A program made the position numbers and the translations under genes. This document shows positions 8,014 through 16,988 of a stretch of 64,000 nucleotides of DNA, piece after piece. The notes below the pieces were generated by a model, which was given only the letters and a program-made list of their open reading frames with translations, had not been told where the DNA came from and ran no database searches. How positions within the stretch are numbered: the first letter of the stretch is position 1; each line of letters begins with the position of its first letter. Source of the DNA: Lachnospiraceae bacterium (lineage in GTDB: Bacteria; Bacillota; Clostridia; Lachnospirales; Lachnospiraceae); the NCBI GenBank assembly GCA_015057165.1, contig SVEY01000002.1, forward strand, positions 147,218 to 211,217, given 5' to 3'.

Positions 8014-9849
8014 ATGACTAAGTACAACATTTACAATAAAGGAAATGAAAAGTTATTTAAAGATATTGCTGCTAAGTATAATGTAGATGAAGTTATATCG
8101 AGAATTATAGTTAATCGTGATATTCCTAGTGACAAGATAGAAGAATATCTTAATCCGGATATTAACAAGTTATATAATCCATTTCTTCTAAGAGATGTGG
8201 AGGAAGCGGCAATACTTACTCTACAATCAGTCAATAACAACAAGAAGATAAGAATAATAGGTGATTATGATATAGATGGTGTAATGTCTACATATGTCCT
8301 GTTAAAGGGACTCAAGAAGCTCGGTGCCAATGTTGATTATCAGATACCTCATAGAATAGAAGACGGATATGGTCTTAATGCTAACATAATTAACAGGGCC
8401 ATTGAGGATAATGTTGATCTTATAATCACATGTGATAACGGAGTATCTGCAATTGATGAGATTGCGCTTGCAAGGGAAAATGGAATAGATGTGATAATAA
8501 CTGATCATCATGAGTTGATGTTCGAAGAAGTAAATGGTGTCAAGACAGAGGTTCTTCCAGATGCTAATTATATAATTAATCCTAAGCGAAAAGGAGATAA
8601 GTATCCTTGCAAGAAACTTTGTGGTGCCACAGTTGCCTGGAAGTTTATGACTGTACTTATGGACATTAGCAATATGATTCCGCGCCTGTCAAGGACCAGT
8701 GGGTATATGAGGCTAGAAGATGATACATCATGCAACCTAGATAGTAATATGGATTTTCGCCCTGTAATGTTATTTCTTGAAAATGTTGCATTTGCAACTA
8801 TAGGTGATGTTATGGAGTTAGTTGATGAGAATAGAATTATTGTAAAATATGGTCTTAAAGCTATGGAAGAAACTGAGAATAAAGGCTTAAAATGTCTTAT
8901 CAATAACAGATTGGGAGAGGATACGACAATACTTCCATATCATATAGGTTTTGTACTTGGTCCATGTATTAACGCAAGTGGAAGATTAGATTCCGCATCA
9001 AAGTCTCTAGAACTACTTCTGTGCGAGGATGATAAGAAAGCAAATCAAATATCTACAGAGCTAGTTAATCTTAACGATGATAGAAAGAATAAGACAAATG
9101 AAGGTGTTGATAAAGCATTTGCAATAATTGAGAAGGAATACAAGGATGATAAAGTGCTTGTTGTATTTATTCCAGATATTCATGAGAGTATTGCTGGGAT
9201 TGTTGCTGGTCGTGTCAGAGAGAAGTACTCTAAACCAGCGATTATATTATGCCAAGGTGAGGAGTGCGTTAAGGGTTCAGGACGATCCATTGAGAACTAC
9301 AATATGTATGAAGGCCTTCATAGTTGTAAGGAACTATTCATCAAGTTCGGAGGACATCCAATGGCAGCTGGAATGTCTCTTCCTATAGAAAATGTGGATG
9401 TGCTTAGGAAACGTCTTAATGACGAATGTAGTCTTACAGAAGATGAACTTGTAGATGTTGAAACAATAGACCTTACAATTAATCCTGATTATATAGATGT
9501 TGAACTTGTTAGACAATTAGAGTTGTTAGAACCTTTTGGAAATGGTAATAAGAAGCCTTTATTTGCTCATAAGAATACACCTCTTCACTCCATAAGAAGG
9601 ATTGGACAAGATGGAAAATATTTTAAGATGGAATTAATAACTGCAAGTGGAGTTGTGACGGGACTATACTTTAAGGATGCAGATGAAGTAGAAGAGAGGC
9701 TAATAGAAAAGTTCGGTACAGATGAATACAATAAGGCTTTAAAAGCACAGAAGAATAATATTGGTTTGACAATTATGTTCTATCCACAAATTAACGAATA
9801 TAAAGGGCACAGAACGATTCAATTGGTTTTATCGGATATAATATGTTAA
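8014..9849 (+). CDS. recJ: Single-stranded-DNA exonuclease RecJ
   Basis: RecJ is a 5'-3' single-strand exonuclease used in recombination and mismatch and base-excision repair. The 611-residue product has the DHH phosphoesterase motifs IIGDYDIDGV, TCDNGVSAIDE and ITDHHEL, which supply the metal ligands. The DHHA1 motif GGHPMAAGMSL follows, with a C-terminal OB-type domain after it. The frame is open upstream to 7927, but the ATG at 8014 follows AGAAAGGAAA and gives a family-like N-terminus, so it is preferred. A less usual aspartate-isoleucine (DYDIDG rather than DYDVDG) is conservative. Confidence 0.93.
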   Translation: MTKYNIYNKGNEKLFKDIAAKYNVDEVISRIIVNRDIPSDKIEEYLNPDINKLYNPFLLRDVEEAAILTLQSVNNNKKIRIIGDYDIDGVMSTYVLLKGLKKLGANVDYQIPHRIEDGYGLNANIINRAIEDNVDLIITCDNGVSAIDEIALARENGIDVIITDHHELMFEEVNGVKTEVLPDANYIINPKRKGDKYPCKKLCGATVAWKFMTVLMDISNMIPRLSRTSGYMRLEDDTSCNLDSNMDFRPVMLFLENVAFATIGDVMELVDENRIIVKYGLKAMEETENKGLKCLINNRLGEDTTILPYHIGFVLGPCINASGRLDSASKSLELLLCEDDKKANQISTELVNLNDDRKNKTNEGVDKAFAIIEKEYKDDKVLVVFIPDIHESIAGIVAGRVREKYSKPAIILCQGEECVKGSGRSIENYNMYEGLHSCKELFIKFGGHPMAAGMSLPIENVDVLRKRLNDECSLTEDELVDVETIDLTINPDYIDVELVRQLELLEPFGNGNKKPLFAHKNTPLHSIRRIGQDGKYFKMELITASGVVTGLYFKDADEVEERLIEKFGTDEYNKALKAQKNNIGLTIMFYPQINEYKGHRTIQLVLSDIIC

Positions 9850-9909
9850 TTTGAGAATGTTTTTCGCATGGTAAATGTAAATATTTTGTATAAAATATGC
9901 AATAAATCC

Positions 9910-9938
9910 TTGCATTAAGCCTTCAATATGAGTAAAAT
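9910..9938 (+). promoter_or_regulatory. Sigma-A type promoter for the hydrolase gene
   Basis: TTGCAT at 9910-9915 and TAAAAT at 9933-9938 are separated by 17 bases. The site lies 42 bases before the start of the alpha/beta hydrolase gene and downstream of the recJ stop, so the hydrolase is probably transcribed on its own. Confidence 0.6.
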
Positions 9939-9980
9939 AGACATACAGTATTTTCGAAAAACGTGGGAGGAAGTTGACAA

Positions 9981-10937
9981 ATGGCTGTTAAAGAAGTTTA
10001 TAGTTTTAGCTCTGCCGATGGTGTATCAACAATTCATGCAGTAAAGTGGACACCAGATGATGGACAAGTTAAAGCTGTATTGCAGATTACACACGGTATG
10101 GTTGAGTATATTGAGCGTTATACTGATTTTGCAAATTTCATGACAACTAAAGGATTTGCTGTAATCGGACACGACCATATCGGACACGGTGATTCAGTTG
10201 CAAGTGAAGAAGAATGGGGTATTATGCAATGTAATAATCCATCAGATGTAATGGTTGAGGATATCTTCTCTAATTACAAGCATGGTAAGAAAGAGTATCC
10301 AGATGTACCATATTTTATTCTTGGTCACTCAATGGGATCATATATGCTTCGTAAATTCTTGTCAGTTAAGGCACAAGATATTGACGGAATTGATGGTGCG
10401 ATTATTATGGGTACTGGTACAGAGGCTGATGGAACTATCAGTATGGGTAAGTTGGTACTTAATACTATAATGGCATTTAAAGGTAGAGATCACAGAAGTA
10501 AGTTTGTAGCTGGTCTTATGTATGGTTCGTCTTACAAAGGATATGATACAGACGGAACAGGTGACAGAACTAAGAGCTGGCTTAATAGAGATGTTGAGCA
10601 GGTTGATAAGTATTATGCTGATCCTAAGTGTACATATATGTTCTCACTTAATGGATATAAAGCTTTACTTGAATCAACAGGATATGACAATAAGCAAGAG
10701 AACATCAATAAGATGAGAAAAGATATGCCTATCTTATTTGTATCTGGTTCTAAGGATCCTGTAGGTGGACTTGGTGAAGGCGTTAAAGCTGCTAAGGCTA
10801 AGTTCGATGAGGCAGGAATAGAAGATGTCTCTATTCATCTATTCGAAGGATATCGTCATGAGATCCTTAATGAGATTGATCATGAAGCTGTATATGATTA
10901 TATATATGAGTGGATTGATTCTAAGATGAATAAGTAA
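9981..10937 (+). CDS. Alpha/beta hydrolase, lysophospholipase-like
   Basis: This 318-residue soluble protein belongs to the Hydrolase_4 (serine aminopeptidase S33/monoacylglycerol lipase) group. It shows the oxyanion segment THGMVEYIERY, the GHDHIGHGDS loop, the nucleophile elbow GHSMGS with Ser117, an aspartate in LFVSGSKDPVGG, and a late histidine in YRHEILNE. These complete a Ser-Asp-His triad. Such enzymes hydrolyse lysophospholipids or monoacylglycerols; the true substrate is not evident. A GGGAGGAAG ribosome site precedes the ATG, and a strong terminator follows, so the gene is probably monocistronic. Confidence 0.88.
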   Translation: MAVKEVYSFSSADGVSTIHAVKWTPDDGQVKAVLQITHGMVEYIERYTDFANFMTTKGFAVIGHDHIGHGDSVASEEEWGIMQCNNPSDVMVEDIFSNYKHGKKEYPDVPYFILGHSMGSYMLRKFLSVKAQDIDGIDGAIIMGTGTEADGTISMGKLVLNTIMAFKGRDHRSKFVAGLMYGSSYKGYDTDGTGDRTKSWLNRDVEQVDKYYADPKCTYMFSLNGYKALLESTGYDNKQENINKMRKDMPILFVSGSKDPVGGLGEGVKAAKAKFDEAGIEDVSIHLFEGYRHEILNEIDHEAVYDYIYEWIDSKMNK

Positions 10938-10951
10938 TTTGAGAATTAATT

Positions 10952-10985
10952 AAGCGTCTAAGCATTTGCTTAGACGCTTCTTTTA
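10952..10985 (+). terminator. Rho-independent terminator after the hydrolase
   Basis: A perfect 12-bp stem (AAGCGTCTAAGC with its complement at 10968-10979), loop ATTT, is followed by CTTTT. It sits between two convergent genes and overlaps the stop codon of the minus-strand gene, so it may also help end that transcript. Confidence 0.9.
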
Positions 10986-12029
10986 TTTCCTATTAAGCAT
11001 TTCTGCTACTTTAATTCTATTCTCTTCGCTAAATCCTACAAGAATGTTATGATTTGCTTCTGACAGATATTCGATTACTCCATCAATATCTGATTTTTCA
11101 TTTTTCGGACATTTAATATATAAATGTTTGTTAGCTGTTATATGAAGCGTATAACTTATCTTGAAATGATGCCATAGGAATTTATATAAAGTGGAATATT
11201 TATAAATCCATAATATTTCGTCGATAGGTACAATTGCAACACCGTATATTGATACTTCAATGAAGAAGTGTTCTGTAATATACATGTCTTCAGTAGCAAG
11301 CTGAGGGAGAGTGGCTAATTCTTCTTCAGCAAGTTCCAGGAGTTTATCTGAATTGCCATACGCCTTGAGGCGTAGCACAGGTGTAGATATTGATGGATTT
11401 ATAATGAACAATCCATATATGATAACGAATATCAAACTAATAATTCCAGAACCGAGAGCAAGTATAATAAGTGCCCATGTTAGAAATCCAGTTGTAGCTG
11501 GTTCGTTAATATTGTAATTGGACAAAGTGCTTGTTATTCCTTCTTCATCCCAGGACAGATCCTTAGCTAATCTATTAAGAAGTTCTGTCTCTGTCTTACT
11601 GTTCTTATATATTTTTCCTTTGACAGTAACATTTTCAATAACAGGTTTTCCCTGCTCGCAGGTGTCAGGAGTAAGAAGAACAATAATGCAATCGTCGTTG
11701 ACATTAGTGTAGTAATAATATCCCTCGGTACCTGTAAGCCATTCTTTTGTATATCCTGTGAAGTACAGGTTCTTAAGATTTGCTGTTATATACCCGTTCC
11801 TATTATATTGTTCTTTAATTGATTTTGTTGAATCAAGAACATTAGGATTCAATATAGAATAAATTGGGCTTATGAAGATTAGTAACAGGATAAAAGCCAG
11901 ATATACCAGCGGTGCAATAATCTTTCTTTTGTAGCACTTAATAATATTTGATTTTATGTAGTCTTTGTATTTTTCGCTGACATTAGTACCACCTTCTAAG
12001 TCAGCGAGTGGTTTTTCCATTTCTTTCAT
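10983..12029 (-). CDS. Membrane protein of unknown function
   Basis: I do not recognise this 348-residue protein with confidence. It has a charged N-terminus, a membrane helix at about residues 40-60 (APLVYLAFILLLIFISP), an external domain to about residue 180, a second hydrophobic stretch (LTWALIILALGSG and on, roughly 185-215), and a soluble C-terminal domain of about 130 residues containing EILWIYKY. The topology suggests two transmembrane helices with the last domain cytoplasmic. It is the only minus-strand protein gene in the first 47 kb and diverges from hslO, with 110 bases between the two starts. Lachnospiraceae carry many such uncharacterised two-helix proteins. Confidence 0.75.
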   Translation of the reverse strand: MKEMEKPLADLEGGTNVSEKYKDYIKSNIIKCYKRKIIAPLVYLAFILLLIFISPIYSILNPNVLDSTKSIKEQYNRNGYITANLKNLYFTGYTKEWLTGTEGYYYYTNVNDDCIIVLLTPDTCEQGKPVIENVTVKGKIYKNSKTETELLNRLAKDLSWDEEGITSTLSNYNINEPATTGFLTWALIILALGSGIISLIFVIIYGLFIINPSISTPVLRLKAYGNSDKLLELAEEELATLPQLATEDMYITEHFFIEVSIYGVAIVPIDEILWIYKYSTLYKFLWHHFKISYTLHITANKHLYIKCPKNEKSDIDGVIEYLSEANHNILVGFSEENRIKVAEMLNRK

Positions 12030-12139
12030 GGTTATATAATATAGTTTTATTTCCTTTTATTCAAGGGATTAACCCACTTTTATAATTTGAGATTTTGTGC
12101 TAGTATATTTTAGTGAAAAAATTTGGAAGGGAAAAAAGT

Positions 12140-13015
12140 ATGTCTGATTATATAATTAGAGCCACTGCAGCAAATGATTCCATAAGAGCTTTTGCAATAA
12201 CAAGCCGTGACATGGTTGAGTTCGCAAGGGAGAGTCATAATACAAGTCCTGTTGTAACAGCCGCCCTAGGGCGTATGCTAAGTGCAGGTGCCATGATGGG
12301 AGTAATGATGAAAGGAGATGATGATCTTCTTACATTTCAGATTCAGGGAAGTGGTCCTATGAAAGGGATTACAGTTACTGCAGATTCTAAAGGAAATGTT
12401 AAAGGTTTTCCTAATGTGGCTGATGTTATGTTACCACCTAATAAAGATGGTAAACTTGATGTTGGAGGAGCTATTGATATTGGAATCCTTAGAGTTATCA
12501 AAGACATGGGACTTAAGGAGCCATATGTAGGAACCTGTGAACTTAAGACTGGTGAGATTGCAGAGGATTTAACTTATTATTTTGCTACAAGTGAACAGAT
12601 ACCTTCTTCTGTTGGTCTTGGAGTACTTATGAATAAGGATAACACTGTTGCAGAGGCAGGAGGATTTATAATCCAACTGATGCCTTTTACTGATGACAAG
12701 ATTATTGATAAGTTAGAAGAGAATATTAAGAACCTGTCGCCTGTTACAACATATCTATCAGAAGGAAAGAGTCCAGAGGAAATACTTGATATAGTTCTTG
12801 AAGGATTGGATGTAAATGTACTTGATAAGGTTGATACTTGCTTTAAATGCGACTGTAGTGTAGAAAGAGTTGAGAAGAGTCTTATGAGCCTTTCAATGGA
12901 TGATATTAATAGCATAATTGAAGACAATAAGCCTGTTGAGGTTAAATGCCAATTCTGCAACAAAGCCTATAATTTCTCTATAGAAGATATCAAAAAACTA
13001 CGTGGTATTAAATAA
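12140..13015 (+). CDS. hslO: Redox-regulated chaperone Hsp33
   Basis: Hsp33 is a cytosolic holdase activated when its zinc-bound cysteines are oxidised. The 291-residue protein starts MSDYIIRATA and has the family segments TSPVVTAALGRMLSAGAMMG and GPMKGITVTADS. It ends with the zinc site: CDC near residue 243 and CQFC near residue 274. An in-frame GTG nine codons upstream (12113) is possible, but GGAAGGG lies at a good distance from the ATG at 12140, so that start is chosen. For an obligate anaerobe an oxidative-stress chaperone fits well. It diverges from the minus-strand membrane gene. Confidence 0.95.
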   Translation: MSDYIIRATAANDSIRAFAITSRDMVEFARESHNTSPVVTAALGRMLSAGAMMGVMMKGDDDLLTFQIQGSGPMKGITVTADSKGNVKGFPNVADVMLPPNKDGKLDVGGAIDIGILRVIKDMGLKEPYVGTCELKTGEIAEDLTYYFATSEQIPSSVGLGVLMNKDNTVAEAGGFIIQLMPFTDDKIIDKLEENIKNLSPVTTYLSEGKSPEEILDIVLEGLDVNVLDKVDTCFKCDCSVERVEKSLMSLSMDDINSIIEDNKPVEVKCQFCNKAYNFSIEDIKKLRGIK

Positions 13016-13086
13016 ATGTAGGATATAATATGCTTTTTTACTATGAAATGGTTATTTTTGGCTTGTTTTTTAGATAACCTATATAA

Positions 13087-13114
13087 TTGACATATTTAAA
13101 AATATTAGTATAAT
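13087..13114 (+). promoter_or_regulatory. Consensus sigma-A promoter for the L,D-transpeptidase
   Basis: Perfect TTGACA (13087-13092) and TATAAT (13109-13114) hexamers are 16 bases apart, 77 bases before the coding start. This is the best promoter match in the window and implies strong vegetative transcription. Confidence 0.8.
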
Positions 13115-13190
13115 TTATAGTGCTACTATAGAGTGCGCAGACTCTGTATTTTTATTGTAGTTTTTATATATATTTTGGAAGAAGGAAATC

Positions 13191-14852
13191 ATGGACAAAG
13201 TGAAAAATGTTGATTTGAAAAGCTGGAATTGGAAGAAAATCGGGATTATCGCAGGTAGTATAGTTGGCGGACTTTTAGTTATCTATATTATCTTTTCGAT
13301 TTATTTTATGTCACACTATTTCTTTAGAAGTACTGTAAATGGTGTTCCAAGTTCAGGTAAAAGCGCATCTGGAATGGTTGATAAAATACAAGAAGCAGCC
13401 AAGGGATATAGTCTGGATGTAATAGATGAAGATGGTTCAGATATTAAGATTGCTTCAAGTGACATTGACATGAATGTTGATGTAACTGAAGATAAGTTGT
13501 CTGAGCTTTTCAAGGATCAGAATGGATTTGCATGGGTTAAATACATATTTACAGATAAAGATTATGTGTGTCCTACAATTGTAAGTCTTAATAATGAGAA
13601 GCTTAATAACAAATTATCTCAATTAAAGTGTCTAACAAGAGAGACTACTACACCTACAGAGAATGCTAAGGTTGTTTTTAAGGGTGATGAATTTGTAATT
13701 GAGCCTGAGAAGTATGGTAATACAGTTGAGATTAATGATTTAACTAACAAAGTTACACTTGCTATTTATAAATTTCAACCAACCTTTGATATTGTAAAAG
13801 AAGGATATTTACAGCCGGCTGTTCTTTCCACTGATCCTACTCTTAATAAATCACTTGCTAATCTTAATAAGATAAAAGATATTAAGATAACATATGAAAC
13901 GGGTAATGATCCTTATACAATACCTAAAGAGACAATTGCTACATTCTTCGGCTCAGATAACATGGGTGAGATTACTTACAATGAAGATGCTATCATGGGA
14001 TTTGTTAAGGAGATGGCTAGCAAATACAATACTGCAGGTAAAGCGAAGAATCTTCATACATCTTATGGTGCAGATGTAACCATTTCTGGTGGTGACTATG
14101 GCTGGAAGATTAATAACGAAGGTGAGAAGAATCAACTAATTGAAGATTTGAAGAATGGTAAAGATGTAAAGAGAGAATTTGTCTATAAGCAAAAGGCAGC
14201 ATCTCATGGAGCTAATGATTATGGTGATAGTTATATAGAAATTAATCTTACAGCTCAACATCTAATTCTTCATAAGAATGGTAGTGTTGTTCTTGAATCT
14301 GATATTGTATCAGGTAATCCATATAAAGGTAATGCAACTCCAACAGGTGCTTATGGTATCTACTATTGCGACAAAGATGCTATTCTTCGTGGAGAAGGAT
14401 ATGAGACACCAGTTGCTTATTGGATGCCTTTTAATGGTGGCGTTGGACTTCATGATGCTACATGGCAATCATCATTTGGTGGACAGAGATATAAGTTCAA
14501 TGGTTCCCATGGATGTATTAACTTACCACTAAATGTTGCTGCATCAATTTTTAGTCAGGTATCAGCAGGATACCCTGTTCTTGTATATAGCTTAGGCGGT
14601 ACAGAACAAGTTGATAAGGAAATTGAGATGGCTAAGGGAGTAGTAACAGCAATTAATAATATTGGTCCAGTTAATCCAGGCAAGGCAGAGATGATTGCAT
14701 CTGTAAGAGCTCAATATGAAGCACTTCCTGGAGCAGCAAAACAGGCTGTTACGAACTTGAATATTCTTGAGGCTGCAGAGGCTGAACTTGCAGCACAGCT
14801 CTCCGGTCAGGTTCCACCTCCAGAGGCGCCTGCAGAACCACCTGCAGCATAG
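13191..14852 (+). CDS. L,D-transpeptidase, YkuD family, membrane anchored
   Basis: L,D-transpeptidases form 3-3 cross-links in peptidoglycan or anchor proteins to it. The 553-residue protein has an N-terminal membrane anchor (about residues 20-42), a long extracellular region resembling the repeated peptidoglycan-binding domain of this family, and a YkuD catalytic domain at about 350-465. The catalytic motif reads SHGCINLP with Cys442, preceded by VGLHD supplying the upstream histidine. The C-terminal tail is Ala/Pro rich (PPPEAPAEPPAA). It is monocistronic: consensus promoter before, terminator after. Confidence 0.93.
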   Translation: MDKVKNVDLKSWNWKKIGIIAGSIVGGLLVIYIIFSIYFMSHYFFRSTVNGVPSSGKSASGMVDKIQEAAKGYSLDVIDEDGSDIKIASSDIDMNVDVTEDKLSELFKDQNGFAWVKYIFTDKDYVCPTIVSLNNEKLNNKLSQLKCLTRETTTPTENAKVVFKGDEFVIEPEKYGNTVEINDLTNKVTLAIYKFQPTFDIVKEGYLQPAVLSTDPTLNKSLANLNKIKDIKITYETGNDPYTIPKETIATFFGSDNMGEITYNEDAIMGFVKEMASKYNTAGKAKNLHTSYGADVTISGGDYGWKINNEGEKNQLIEDLKNGKDVKREFVYKQKAASHGANDYGDSYIEINLTAQHLILHKNGSVVLESDIVSGNPYKGNATPTGAYGIYYCDKDAILRGEGYETPVAYWMPFNGGVGLHDATWQSSFGGQRYKFNGSHGCINLPLNVAASIFSQVSAGYPVLVYSLGGTEQVDKEIEMAKGVVTAINNIGPVNPGKAEMIASVRAQYEALPGAAKQAVTNLNILEAAEAELAAQLSGQVPPPEAPAEPPAA

Positions 14853-14864
14853 ATTGTTAATTAG

Positions 14865-14894
14865 GGCTTAGGCACTAGATGTCTAAGCCTTTTA
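14865..14894 (+). terminator. Rho-independent terminator
   Basis: GGCTTAGGCA (14865-14874) pairs with TGTCTAAGCC (14880-14889), one G-U pair, followed by TTTT. It ends the L,D-transpeptidase transcript. Confidence 0.8.
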
Positions 14895-14949
14895 TATTAG
14901 AGTTATATAGAACCTATAAATACTTCTTAGTTAATGTGGGAGCAGTAAT

Positions 14950-15996
14950 ATGTGGAGAGATTATATTAGACAGGTAAAACCATATACCCCAGGTGAACAG
15001 CCTAAAGATGAAAATGTTATAAAACTTAATACAAATGAAAATCCCTATCCTCCTTGTGAAGGTGTCAGAGATGTCATTAAGAATTTCGATTATACTATGC
15101 TTAGAAAGTATCCAGACCCTGCTGTTAATGAATTGAGGCAGGAAGTGGCAGATTATCATAATGTAGATATTAGAAATGTGTTTGTGGGAGTTGGCTCTGA
15201 TGATGTGTTAGCTATGTGCTATATGACATTTTTTAATTCCAATAAACCAATTCTTTTTCCTGATATAACATATTCATTCTATGATGTGTGGGCAAAAGAG
15301 TTTGACGTATTATATGTTACGAAACCATTAGACGAAAACTATAGAATTGTTCCATCTGATTATAAGAGTATTAATGGAGGAATTATTATTCCAAATCCTA
15401 ATGCTCCAACAGGTATAGAAGAAGGCATTGATACATTTGTAGATATTATTGAAAGTAATAAGGATTCTATTGTTATTATTGATGAGGCATACGTTGATTT
15501 TGGAGCTGAATCAGTACTGCCCCTTGTGGCAAAATATGACAACTTAATTGTTGTAAGAACATTTTCCAAATCAAGATCTCTTGCTGGAAGCAGAATAGGA
15601 TATGCTATAGCAAGTAAGGAGATAATTAAAGCCCTTCATAATGTAAAATACTCTTATAATTCTTATACAATGGATAGTCTTACCATTAAGATTGGAGTAG
15701 AGGCTATAAAGGATGATAAATACTTTAGAAATAATATTGATAAAGTAATATCTACAAGAGAATGGACATATAATAAGCTATTAGAACTGGGGTTTGAAGT
15801 ATTTGAAAGTAAGGCGAATTTCTTATTTGCGAAACCAGGATTTATTAGTGCTAAGGATTTATTCTATGAACTTAAGAAAAAGAATATTTTCGTAAGATAC
15901 TTTGATAAGCCACGTATTAATGAATATCTTAGAATTTCTATAGGAACTGACTCTGAGATGCAGGCGCTTATTGATGCAATTACTTTGTTAAAGTGA
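14950..15996 (+). CDS. hisC: Histidinol-phosphate aminotransferase
   Basis: HisC is a PLP enzyme of histidine synthesis that transaminates imidazole acetol phosphate. The 348-residue length and N-terminus (VKPYTPGEQP, LNTNENPYPP) are typical. The PLP lysine is Lys207 in TFSKSRSLAGSRIGY; NPNAPTG and IIDEAYVDF carry other cofactor contacts; the C-terminal arginine is in YLRISIGT. It is not near other his genes, so it might also serve aromatic amino acids, as HisC does in some Firmicutes. The ATG at 14950 follows a GGGAG site. Confidence 0.93.
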   Translation: MWRDYIRQVKPYTPGEQPKDENVIKLNTNENPYPPCEGVRDVIKNFDYTMLRKYPDPAVNELRQEVADYHNVDIRNVFVGVGSDDVLAMCYMTFFNSNKPILFPDITYSFYDVWAKEFDVLYVTKPLDENYRIVPSDYKSINGGIIIPNPNAPTGIEEGIDTFVDIIESNKDSIVIIDEAYVDFGAESVLPLVAKYDNLIVVRTFSKSRSLAGSRIGYAIASKEIIKALHNVKYSYNSYTMDSLTIKIGVEAIKDDKYFRNNIDKVISTREWTYNKLLELGFEVFESKANFLFAKPGFISAKDLFYELKKKNIFVRYFDKPRINEYLRISIGTDSEMQALIDAITLLK

Positions 15997-16121
15997 TTTG
16001 TAATATTTGCATACTTACATATTGAGTTATGGTTTGCTTTTGGTTAAATAATCTATTGTATATTTATCTTAATTATGGTTAAGTATTATAGTCGGTTAAT
16101 TTGGACTTAGAGAGGTATAAA

Positions 16122-16628
16122 ATGGACGCGATTGTTAACAGTATATCTGAGATGAATGAAGTGGTAAAATATTTGTTTTGCTTTTTTGTTTCAATGATAC
16201 CACTTATTGAACTTCGAGGTGCTATTCCTATATCACAGGCATTAATGCTACCTGTAGTTCCATCTTTTATAGTATGCATGGTTGGTAATATGGTTCCTGT
16301 ACCTATTATATATTTGTTCGCACGTAAAGTTCTTATCTGGGGAAAAGATAAGAAGGGCATAGGTAAGTTCTTCACTTTCTGCCTTGAGAAAGGTGAGAAG
16401 GGTGGTAAGAAACTTATGAAAAATGGAGAAGCTGGTCTATTTATTGGTCTTCTTCTATTCGTTGGAATTCCAATTCCTGGAACAGGAGCATGGACAGGAA
16501 CGCTTGCTGCTTCAATTCTTGATATGGGATTTAAGAGAACAATTCTTGCTGTTGTATTAGGTGTGCTTCTTGCTGGTATTATTATGATGGCTGCAAGTTT
16601 TGGACTATTTTCATTCATATATAACTAA
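16122..16628 (+). CDS. Small multidrug-export-family membrane protein (COG2426 type)
   Basis: This 168-residue integral membrane protein matches the 'putative small multidrug export protein' family. It shows the first helix followed by MIPLIELRGAIPIS, then the GNMVPVP turn, a cytosolic basic stretch (KGEKGGKKLMKNGE), and LFVGIPIPGTGAWTGTLAAS. Despite the family name, function is not established; the Pro/Gly-rich re-entrant motifs resemble the DedA/SNARE-associated superfamily. A GAGAGG ribosome site favours the ATG at 16122 over an upstream TTG at 16101. The next small membrane gene follows after 11 bases, likely in the same operon. Confidence 0.85.
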   Translation: MDAIVNSISEMNEVVKYLFCFFVSMIPLIELRGAIPISQALMLPVVPSFIVCMVGNMVPVPIIYLFARKVLIWGKDKKGIGKFFTFCLEKGEKGGKKLMKNGEAGLFIGLLLFVGIPIPGTGAWTGTLAASILDMGFKRTILAVVLGVLLAGIIMMAASFGLFSFIYN

Positions 16629-16639
16629 AGGAGATTTGA

Positions 16640-16828
16640 ATGGATTGGAAAGGGCTAATAGGTAATTTTATAGCAATCTTCTTTGGATTGTTTCTGTATA
16701 TAATAATTACAAATTCTAAATGGGGCAAGTCCCATGAGAAGTATCAATATGCAATAATGCTTGTATGTGTGCTCCTTGCCTGTTTGTTTGGATTTGGACT
16801 TAAGATTCTAATAGGAATGTTTTTCTGA
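16640..16828 (+). CDS. Small two-helix membrane protein, unknown function
   Basis: This 62-residue protein has two hydrophobic segments (about residues 8-24 and 39-60) joined by a short charged loop NSKWGKSHEKY. An AAAGGAGA site sits at ideal spacing. It lies between the small-export-family gene and a terminator, so it is probably co-transcribed with the former. I do not recognise a family. Confidence 0.75.
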   Translation: MDWKGLIGNFIAIFFGLFLYIIITNSKWGKSHEKYQYAIMLVCVLLACLFGFGLKILIGMFF

Positions 16829-16837
16829 TAAATGTAA

Positions 16838-16867
16838 AGCCAAGACTTTAGTGTCTTGGTTTTTTTA
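16838..16867 (+). terminator. Rho-independent terminator
   Basis: CCAAGAC (16840-16846) pairs with GTCTTGG (16853-16859), extended by A-U/G-U pairs, followed by a run of seven or more T. It ends the small membrane-protein operon. Confidence 0.9.
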
Positions 16868-16988
16868 TACAAATTCTTTCATTATTCTAGGGCAAATCCT
16901 TGTATAGTTCTTTACACTAGGGCACAATATATGGTATTATATTATGAAAATGGGTATAAGTATTATACGCAATTAGGAGGTTTGGATT